Shown here one piece after another: positions 1 through 5,417 of a stretch of DNA of 5,417 bases; the stretch's first letter is position 1; each line of letters starts with the position of its first letter. The stretch is from UBA8437 sp003445035 (lineage in GTDB: Bacteria > Planctomycetota > Planctomycetia > Planctomycetales > Planctomycetaceae), in NCBI GenBank assembly GCA_937901285.1, contig CALCHI010000419.1, positions 1-5,417 of the forward strand. The letters are read 5' to 3'. Both the position numbers and the translations under genes were made by a program. The notes below the pieces were generated by a model, which did not search any database, was not told the DNA's origin, and saw only the letters and a program-made list of their open reading frames with translations.

Positions 1-2
1 TC

Positions 3-614
3 CCGCCCTTCAGGGTCACCGGGTTGGTCGGAAACATCGACGGCAAGCCGATCGATCCGGTCAGCCTGGCCGGTGGAAAGCCGCAGGTGTTGATCTTCAT
101 GGACGGGAACAGAGTGGGGCTCCGTGGCCTGTTCGGCCTTGCGCGGATGGTCTCTCAAATCAAAGAAAAGTCGGACAAGGGACTCCATTTCTCAGCCATT
201 CTGCTTGGCGACGATCCCGCCAAGCTGTCGCAGTTCGGCAAGCGATTCGGCAGCCGGCTTTCCGGTCTCGTGATGGCCGCCTCCGAGGATGGTCGCGACG
301 GCCCCGGTGCACTGGGCCTGAACCGAACCATCTCGATGACGGTCGTGGTGGCCAGGGACGGAAAGGTCACGCACAACTTCGTGTTCCCACAGTCCATGCT
401 CTATCCCGACCCTCACGTCCTGGGTGCCATTGCCGGTGTCATCGGTCAAAAACGGGAAACGGTCGCGAAATGGTTGAATGAAGAACCGGCCGCTGCCGCA
501 CCCGCGCGACGTCCGTCGCGGGAGGATCTCATCAAGCGGTTCGACAAGGACGGCGATGGCAAGCTGAACGAGGAAGAGGGCCGAGCGGCCCGCAAGGCCC
601 TGCAACGCAAGTAG
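3..614 (+). CDS. Redoxin-like (thioredoxin-fold) protein with C-terminal EF-hand, 5'-truncated by the window
   Basis: The frame is open to the left edge (first full codon at 3) and ends at TAG 612-614. A TTG at 24 could be read as a start, but coding continues upstream of it, so I treat this as the 3' part of a longer gene. Counting the TTG codon as residue 1, a hydrophobic strand QVLIFMD (21-27) begins a thioredoxin-like fold. A helix, a second strand (LHFSAILLGDD, 54-64) and a strand pair TMSV-like to DGKV (about 102-115) follow, which is the order expected of AhpC/TSA or redoxin domains. After a Pro/Ala-rich linker (154-164) comes a canonical EF-hand loop, DKDGDGKLNEEE (174-185), with Asp at positions 1, 3 and 5, Gly at 6, Leu at 8 and Glu at 12. 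The visible part contains no cysteine, so the usual redox CxxC or peroxidatic Cys is absent and thiol chemistry is unlikely. A sensing or structural calcium-binding role is inferred. The gene lies 42 bases before the next and is probably cotranscribed. The fold assignment is moderate; the EF-hand is strong. Confidence 0.82.
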   Translation, partial: PPFRVTGLVGNIDGKPIDPVSLAGGKPQVLIFMDGNRVGLRGLFGLARMVSQIKEKSDKGLHFSAILLGDDPAKLSQFGKRFGSRLSGLVMAASEDGRDGPGALGLNRTISMTVVVARDGKVTHNFVFPQSMLYPDPHVLGAIAGVIGQKRETVAKWLNEEPAAAAPARRPSREDLIKRFDKDGDGKLNEEEGRAARKALQRK

Positions 615-656
615 TCCGTCTACAAGTCGCACCGCTTTCCCGGTCCGAGACAGCTG

Positions 657-2849
657 ATGCCGTCCATCCGGTCTCCATTCGGCGTTCTTGCCATCCTGGC
701 CATTCTCGGTTCGGTTGGTTTTGCCCAGGAAAGTCTTTCCAGGGCGAAAACCGCCGTGCCCGAGACCGCGGCGGTTGATTTCGAGAACGACCTGATCCCG
801 ATCTTCACCAGGTACGGTTGCAACGCCGGAGCCTGTCACGGGGCGGCCATCGGCCGCGGCGGCTTCAAGCTCTCGCTGTTCGGCGGCAATCCTCGGGCCG
901 ATTTTGATGCCATAGTCCGGCAGCTCGAAGGCAGTCGCATCAACCTGGCCCGTCCCGAGCAGAGTCTCATCATCCTCAAGCCGACCGAATCGATCACCCA
1001 CGGTGGCGGAGAGCGTTTCGACCTGGACCACGACGGCACGAAGCTCCTCCTGAAGTGGATTCGCCAGGGAGCTCGGCTGGTCACCCGGCGGACGCTGAAA
1101 CGGGTAGAGATTTCTCCGAAGAAGCACGTCGGGAACTCCCTGGGACAACCGATCGCGCTGCGGGCCACCGCCCATTTCTCCGACGGCAGCAGCCGCGACG
1201 TGACACGGTGGACGGTCTTCCAGCCCGAGGACTCCTCGGCGGTCAGGATCGATCCCGAATCGGCCCGATCCCGTGTGCTCCGCCGCGGCCGACACATCGT
1301 CGTCGCCCGGTACCTGACCGAAGTCGTTCCGATCGAGTTCATCGTCCCGCTGACCGATTCGCAGGTCGACCTGGCAGCCGAACCCAGGCGAAGTTTCATC
1401 GACGAAGAAGTCCTCGACTCGCTGACGACTCTCGGACTGCCCGTCTCCCCGATCGCCGATGACGCCACCTATCTGCGTCGGCTGACACTCGACCTCACGG
1501 GGCGACTGCCAACGGTGGCCCGAGTGCGGGCCTTCCTGGCAGACACGAACCCGAAGAAACGGCAAGCCCTGGCAGACGAACTGCTGGGATCCGAAGCCTT
1601 CACCGAATACTGGACCCTGCAACTGGCCACCCTGTTGCGGATTCGTCCTCAAAGCGGGGAGGTCCAGGGAGACAGCCAGGGAGCGGCAACGTACCACGAG
1701 TGGCTCGCCGAGCAAATTCGACGTGGTGTCGGCTACGACCAATTGGCTCGCAGCGTGATCCGCGCCTCCGGCGACTCGCACGAGTACGGACCCGCCAACT
1801 TCTACCGCACCAACGGAGACCCCAGGAAACAGGCCGAGTTCATGAGCGAGTTGTTCATGGGCAGCCGACTGCGTTGTGCAAATTGCCACAATCACCCGCT
1901 CGACCGATGGACACAGGACGATTATCACGGACTCGCCGCGATCTTTGCCAAGATCGATTCCGGACGGGTGATTGAGATCAATCCGAGCGGCCGGGTGATT
2001 CACCCCAGGACACTCGAGACGGCGGTTCCGCGTATCCCCGGCGAACAGTTCCTTCCCAGGACGGTCGTCGATGGACGAGACGAACTGGCAAAATGGCTGA
2101 CACGTGCGGACAACCCGTTCTTCGCCAGGGCGATCGTGAACCGGTTGTGGAAGCGGATGATGGGCCGGGGCCTGGTCGAGCCGACCGACGATTTTCGTGC
2201 CACGAATCCGGCGACTCATCCGGTGCTGCTGGACAAGCTGGCTGATGATTTCGCCGGAAACGGCCACAAGCTGCGACACACATTGAAGCTGATCGCCGGC
2301 AGCGCCAGCTACGCCCGCAGTGCGAACGCGACGCCGGTGAACAAGTCGGACGACCGCTTCTATTCGCACGCCATCCGGCAACGGCTGGAACCCGAAGTGC
2401 TCGCCGATGCGATTTCGGACGTGCTCGGCGTGGCCGAGCGTTACGGCGACGAACCGTCCGGCACCCGCGCCGTGACCCTGGTCAATCCGAAAACCCCGTC
2501 CCTGTCGCTGGACATCCTCGGCCGGTGCGGCCGAGACGAGTCGTGCGAAAGCTCGGCGGCCCCGGGAGGCCTGCCCCAGAAACTGCACCTGTTCAACGGT
2601 CCACTGATCAACGCCCGCATCGGCGTTCCCGGCAGCCGGCTGAGCAAGCTGGTTGCGGCCGGCAAGTCGCCCGTGGAGATCGTCGGCCGGTTCTACCTGG
2701 TCGCACTCAGCCGGCATCCCACCGACCGGGAAACACAACACTGGAAGAAACAACTGGACGCCATCACCACCGCCGACGGGAAACGGGAATTCCTCGAGGA
2801 CTTCGTGTGGGGTCTGTTGATCTGCCGGGAATTCGTCACGAACCACTAG
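657..2849 (+). CDS. DUF1549 (PSCyt2) / DUF1553 (PSD1) domain protein with cytochrome c-like motifs, exported
   Basis: The 730-residue product starts at ATG 657, chosen because a classical signal peptide follows at once: Arg5, a hydrophobic core at about 8-22, and probable cleavage after GFA (residue 23). A weak GAGA at 647-650 could serve as ribosome binding site. Domains in order: (a) an N-terminal cytochrome-like region, about 40-141, with GCNAGACHG (Cys55-x4-Cys60-His61) and GGFKLSLFG just after it; (b) a Big-2/Ig-like beta domain at about 145-232, including FSDGSSRDVT (174-183); (c) DUF1549/PSCyt2 at about 245-433, with the family hallmark CANCHNHPLDRWTQDDYHGL starting at Cys407 (CxxCH, His411); (d) DUF1553/PSD1 at about 470-728, with NPFFARAIVNRLW (486-498), a Cys624/Cys630 pair, LHLFNGPLIN (643-652) and the usual end ICREFVTNH. 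The Cys/His motifs resemble covalent haem sites, but haem binding by these families is inferred from the motifs and the Pfam names. The family is typical of planctomycetes and usually neighbours a DUF1501 gene, as here. Its biochemical role is unknown to me. Confidence 0.95.
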   Translation: MPSIRSPFGVLAILAILGSVGFAQESLSRAKTAVPETAAVDFENDLIPIFTRYGCNAGACHGAAIGRGGFKLSLFGGNPRADFDAIVRQLEGSRINLARPEQSLIILKPTESITHGGGERFDLDHDGTKLLLKWIRQGARLVTRRTLKRVEISPKKHVGNSLGQPIALRATAHFSDGSSRDVTRWTVFQPEDSSAVRIDPESARSRVLRRGRHIVVARYLTEVVPIEFIVPLTDSQVDLAAEPRRSFIDEEVLDSLTTLGLPVSPIADDATYLRRLTLDLTGRLPTVARVRAFLADTNPKKRQALADELLGSEAFTEYWTLQLATLLRIRPQSGEVQGDSQGAATYHEWLAEQIRRGVGYDQLARSVIRASGDSHEYGPANFYRTNGDPRKQAEFMSELFMGSRLRCANCHNHPLDRWTQDDYHGLAAIFAKIDSGRVIEINPSGRVIHPRTLETAVPRIPGEQFLPRTVVDGRDELAKWLTRADNPFFARAIVNRLWKRMMGRGLVEPTDDFRATNPATHPVLLDKLADDFAGNGHKLRHTLKLIAGSASYARSANATPVNKSDDRFYSHAIRQRLEPEVLADAISDVLGVAERYGDEPSGTRAVTLVNPKTPSLSLDILGRCGRDESCESSAAPGGLPQKLHLFNGPLINARIGVPGSRLSKLVAAGKSPVEIVGRFYLVALSRHPTDRETQHWKKQLDAITTADGKREFLEDFVWGLLICREFVTNH

Positions 2850-2902
2850 TTGGCCACCAGGTTTCGAAATCAGCGTCCGCAGAGACGGTCGCTGCCCGAA
2901 GT

Positions 2903-2906
2903 GGAG
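2903..2906 (+). promoter_or_regulatory. Probable ribosome binding site for the DUF1501 gene
   Basis: GGAG at 2903-2906 lies 10 bases before the ATG at 2917. It is the only plausible Shine-Dalgarno match in the 67-base gap after the PSCyt2/PSD1 gene and supports the ATG that places the twin-arginine motif at residues 12-13. The spacing is slightly long. The rest of the gap (2850-2916) shows no convincing promoter or terminator, in keeping with one transcript. Confidence 0.5.
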
Positions 2907-2916
2907 ACAGAAGACC

Positions 2917-4260
2917 ATGAGCGACGCCAGGCGATGCGATGGCGTGACCCGCCGCGACCTGCTGCGAGTCGGCGGCCTCACGGCCCTGGGATTGGGACTC
3001 GGCGATTTCTTCCGCCTGCAACACCTGTTTGCAGCCGAGAAGTCTCCAGTTGCCAAGGCGAAATCCTGCATCCTGATCTGGCTCGACGGCGGTCCCAGTC
3101 ACATCGAGAGCTTCGATCCCAAGCCGGACGCTCCCGAAGAGGTGCGAGGTCCGCTGAAGACCATCGCCACCAACGTCTCTGGTGTGCGACTCAGCGAGTG
3201 CCTCGAACGAACCGCCGGGATGTTCGACAAGCTGGCGATCATCCGCTCAATGACCTCGCCGCTTGGCGAACACAACTTCGGCACGCACTACCTGATGACC
3301 GGCTACAAGCCGTCTCCGGCCCTGGCCTATCCGACGCTCGGCGCCACCGTGGCTCACCTGAGATCTTCGGCCGGTGTGCTGCCACCCAACATCGCCGTCC
3401 CGACTTTCACCGGCAAGGTGTCCGGCAACGGCTACCTGCCGCCGGCCACCCAGCCATTCGCCGTGGGCGGCAGTTCCAACCGCCGCGATCGGAACAGGTC
3501 CAGCCTCAAGGTCCGCGACCTCGACTTCTACCGCGGCCTCGACCTGACACGTCTGAATCGTCGCCGTCAAATCGTCCGCGCGTTTGACGACTTCAGCCGC
3601 GCCAAGGATGCCGCGGCGACGACCGCCACCGATCCGGACCTCGAACGAGCCTACAACCTGATCGCTTCTCCAAAGGCCAAGCGGGCGTTCGCGTTGACCG
3701 AGGAACCCGAAGACGTCCGTCAGCGGTACGGTCGCGGGAACAGCATCGGCCCCAGTTGCCTGATGGCCCGTCGGCTCGTCGAGCGGGGTGTTCCATTCGT
3801 GACGGTCAACAGCACCGGATGGGACTCTCACCAGGACATCCTCAAGCTGAAGCAACGCTATCCCACCGACAAGAATGCCCCGCTTCCTTCACTCGACCGC
3901 GCCCTCACCGCGCTGATCGGCGACCTGGACGACCGCCGGCTTCTCGATGAAACGCTGGTGGTCGTGATGGGCGAGTTCGGCCGCACCCCGAAGATCAACT
4001 CGGCCGGCGGACGGGATCACTGGCCCAACGTGTTCAGCGTTGCGCTGGCCGGAGGCGGCGTGAAGGGTGGCCAGGTCATCGGCAGCAGCAATTCGCTCAG
4101 CGAGTATCCGAAAGACCAGCCGGTCACACCCGCGGACCTTGCCGCCACCGTCTACACCCTGCTCGGCATCGATCCGAACCGGGAACTGCAGACCGCCGAT
4201 GGCCGCCCGGTTCGTGTCGCGCGAGACGGAGCCCGGGTCATTGACGGGCTGATCGGATAG
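2917..4260 (+). CDS. DUF1501 family protein (alkaline phosphatase/sulfatase-like fold), Tat-exported
   Basis: The product has 447 residues, about the usual length for the family. ATG 2917 is preceded by GGAG. The N-terminus carries a twin-arginine signal, TRRDLLR (11-17), then a Gly/Leu-rich core (19-29) and probable cleavage near FAA (38-40), so the protein should be exported already folded through Tat. Family landmarks follow: ILIWLDGGPSHIESFDPKP (52-70), with Asp57 and His62; EHNFGTHYLMTGY (118-130); VTVNSTGWDSHQD (295-307), with Asp303 and His305; VVVMGEFGRTP (348-358); and GGRDHWPN (364-371), with Asp367 and His368. By analogy with the alkaline phosphatase superfamily these Asp/Glu/His residues are likely metal ligands, and all are kept, so an active hydrolase or transferase is plausible. 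The substrate is unknown. DUF1501 genes are commonly paired with PSCyt2/PSD1 genes in planctomycetes, as here, which suggests joint function in the envelope. The TAG stop overlaps a GTG in the next frame (4260-4262), which may couple translation to the WD40 gene. Confidence 0.95.
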   Translation: MSDARRCDGVTRRDLLRVGGLTALGLGLGDFFRLQHLFAAEKSPVAKAKSCILIWLDGGPSHIESFDPKPDAPEEVRGPLKTIATNVSGVRLSECLERTAGMFDKLAIIRSMTSPLGEHNFGTHYLMTGYKPSPALAYPTLGATVAHLRSSAGVLPPNIAVPTFTGKVSGNGYLPPATQPFAVGGSSNRRDRNRSSLKVRDLDFYRGLDLTRLNRRRQIVRAFDDFSRAKDAAATTATDPDLERAYNLIASPKAKRAFALTEEPEDVRQRYGRGNSIGPSCLMARRLVERGVPFVTVNSTGWDSHQDILKLKQRYPTDKNAPLPSLDRALTALIGDLDDRRLLDETLVVVMGEFGRTPKINSAGGRDHWPNVFSVALAGGGVKGGQVIGSSNSLSEYPKDQPVTPADLAATVYTLLGIDPNRELQTADGRPVRVARDGARVIDGLIG

Positions 4261-4304
4261 TGGCCGGCCGATTGAAAAACAGCTGGCTCGCACCTCGACT
4301 CACC

Positions 4305-5267
4305 ATGCCCGTGAACCCGAAACACGTTCTCCATACGGTGGGTCTCTGGTTGGGCCTTTGGCTGATCCCGGCCACGGCGGGCGAGCCGCCGGTCACGGCG
4401 GTCGCCTTCGCTGCGAATGCAAAAACCGTCGTCGCCTGCTCGCAGGCCGGAGTGCGGGTCTACAGTTGGCCGGAGTTGAAACACCGGGCGACGTTCCCGG
4501 CAGCAGCCGTCAACCTCCACGATGTCGCTTTTTCCCCGTCCGGCAACCGGTTGGCCGTCGGTGGAGGCACTCCGACCGAAGACGGGTCGGTCGAGATCTT
4601 CTCGTGGCCGGCCGGCAAGTCGCTGAAGGTCCTCGGCGGCCAGGGCAACCTGGTGATGGGATTGGCCTGGCTCAGCGATTCGTCCCTGGCGGCGGCGAGC
4701 CTGGACCACAGCGTGACGCTGTGGAACACCAGGACCGGTGCACGCCAACGCCGTCTCGAGGGCCATTCCCGGGGCGTCTGTTCGCTGTGCTTTCTGCCGA
4801 AGGAAAAGATCCTGGTCAGCACGGGAGTCGACCGAAGCCTGAGGGTCTGGAAGCCGGGTTCCGGCCGGTTGATCCGTAGCCTGAACATCCACACCCGGCG
4901 GGTCCACAACCTCGCCCTGCGACCCGGTGGTGAGGGGCTGCCGATGGTGGCCTCGGTCAGCGACGATCGATCGGTCCGACTCTGGCAGCCGACGATCGGC
5001 CGCATGGTCCGATTTGCCCGCCTGAAGTCCAGGCCGCTGGATGCCGACTGGCTCCCGGACGGATCCCGCGTGGTTGTCTCGTGCAGCGACGGTCACGTCC
5101 GGGTGATCGACCCCCTGACGGTGCAGGTGACCAGCGACGTCCCGGCCCTGGAGGGCTGGGCCTATTCGCTGGCCGTCCATCCCACCGACGGCAGCGTCCT
5201 GGTGGCCGGCCAGGGTGGGCAACTCAGGCGACGGGTACTACCCCGGAGTGCCGACGACCGCCGGTGA
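4305..5267 (+). CDS. Exported WD40-like seven-bladed beta-propeller protein
   Basis: From ATG 4305 the product has 320 residues. I prefer this start because it puts a signal peptide at the very N-terminus: Lys6/His7, a hydrophobic core VGLWLGLWLI (12-21) and probable cleavage after PATA (residue 25). An in-frame GTG at 4260 that overlaps the previous TAG would add 15 residues ahead of the signal; neither start has a clear Shine-Dalgarno. I can mark seven WD40-type blades: about 29-58 (VYSW), 69-105 (IFSW), 112-145 (TLWNTRTG), 153-187 (GHSRGV to VWKPGSG), 196-232 (VHNLA to LWQPTIG), 241-272 (VRVIDPL) and 284-312. Blades 3-5 are the most canonical; 1, 6 and 7 are degenerate. Seven blades fill the mature chain, so it is a lone propeller without a catalytic domain. 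Propellers of this kind act as binding scaffolds. Its position at the end of the DUF1501 operon suggests it binds one of those exported partners, which is inference. Confidence 0.9.
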   Translation: MPVNPKHVLHTVGLWLGLWLIPATAGEPPVTAVAFAANAKTVVACSQAGVRVYSWPELKHRATFPAAAVNLHDVAFSPSGNRLAVGGGTPTEDGSVEIFSWPAGKSLKVLGGQGNLVMGLAWLSDSSLAAASLDHSVTLWNTRTGARQRRLEGHSRGVCSLCFLPKEKILVSTGVDRSLRVWKPGSGRLIRSLNIHTRRVHNLALRPGGEGLPMVASVSDDRSVRLWQPTIGRMVRFARLKSRPLDADWLPDGSRVVVSCSDGHVRVIDPLTVQVTSDVPALEGWAYSLAVHPTDGSVLVAGQGGQLRRRVLPRSADDRR

Positions 5268-5273
5268 GCCGGC
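5260..5273. other. Short perfect hairpin spanning the WD40 gene stop codon
   Basis: GCCGG (5260-5264) pairs with CCGGC (5269-5273) around a TGAG loop that contains most of the stop codon (TGA 5265-5267). It has a 5-bp GC stem and no T tract after it on the + strand, so it does not meet the usual form of a Rho-independent terminator. On the - strand it lies beyond the tRNA 3' end, after a TTTT (complement of 5279-5282). It may help separate the convergent transcripts or may be chance in GC-rich DNA. Confidence 0.25.
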
Positions 5274-5285
5274 AGGTCAAAAGAG

Positions 5286-5372
<87 letters not shown>

Positions 5373-5417
5373 GACGGATTCGCCCGCCGCGACGGGTCGC
5401 AACGGCCGGCTACTTCT
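5373..5417. other. Region upstream of the tRNA-Ser gene, no feature seen
   Basis: This 45-base GC-rich tail lies upstream of the tRNA on the - strand and should contain part of its promoter. I cannot make out a clear -10 or -35 box, and no gene can be read in it. The window ends too close to judge. Confidence 0.3.

Noticed and set aside
1020..1058. Possible EF-hand loop DLDHDGTK (residues 122-129) in the PSCyt2/PSD1 protein
   Set aside because: The first six positions fit, but position 8 is Lys and position 12 is Lys instead of Glu. The segment matches the helix that normally ends the cytochrome-like region (LLLKWIRQGA).
2850..2916. Promoter or terminator in the gap before the DUF1501 gene
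   Set aside because: Only weak inverted matches (CCG/CGG) are present, with no T tract and no convincing -35/-10 pair; a Shine-Dalgarno is all I can support.
192..3071. A 959-codon open frame on the - strand, antisense to the first three genes
   Set aside because: It spans several well-supported + strand genes and their gaps, its translation shows no recognisable domain, and long antisense frames are common opposite GC-rich coding DNA with few A/T-rich codons. It is a shadow.
2850..3587. A + strand open frame beginning just after the PSCyt2/PSD1 stop (TTG start)
   Set aside because: It overlaps the DUF1501 gene in another frame, has an Arg/Pro-rich shadow composition, and shows no motif. 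The DUF1501 frame has clear family landmarks.
4152..5222. A 356-codon open frame on the - strand opposite the WD40 gene
   Set aside because: The + strand has clear WD40 blades and a signal peptide over the same bases; the antisense translation is rich in Arg, Gly and Asp without family motifs.

Overview
The window looks like a chromosomal piece from a GC-rich member of the Planctomycetota. A relative within the PVC group, such as a verrucomicrobium, is a weaker alternative. The assignment rests on an adjacent pair of genes: one for a DUF1549/DUF1553 protein (Pfam names PSCyt2 and PSD1, families greatly expanded in planctomycetes) and one for a DUF1501 protein. They are followed by a small secreted WD40-type protein. 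No species can be named from the sequence alone.

Layout: four genes on the + strand fill nearly the whole window and are packed like an operon. (1) 3-614 is the 3' part of a thioredoxin-fold (redoxin-like) protein that has no cysteine in the visible part and carries a C-terminal EF-hand. (2) 657-2849 encodes a signal-peptide-bearing PSCyt2/PSD1 protein with two cysteine/histidine motifs that resemble cytochrome c haem sites. (3) 2917-4260 encodes a DUF1501 protein of the alkaline phosphatase/sulfatase-like fold with a twin-arginine signal. (4) 4305-5267, or from a GTG at 4260 that overlaps the previous stop, encodes a probably exported seven-bladed WD40-like propeller. The gaps are 42, 67 and at most 44 bases, and none shows a convincing promoter or terminator. 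A tRNA-Ser(UGA) gene lies on the - strand at 5286-5372, convergent with the operon and 18 bases past its last stop. The last 45 bases hold nothing I can identify. There is no non-coding stretch longer than 300 bases.

How the genes may work together (inference): all three complete proteins carry export signals, so the module probably acts in the periplasm or cell envelope. The DUF1501 protein would be a folded, possibly metal-bound hydrolase exported by Tat. The PSCyt2/PSD1 protein would be its partner and possibly a redox or haem protein. The propeller would be a scaffold. The biochemical function of PSD1/DUF1501 pairs is not established to my knowledge. I see no defence system, mobile element, CRISPR array or clearly new gene class; the points of interest are the gene combination and a few atypical motifs.
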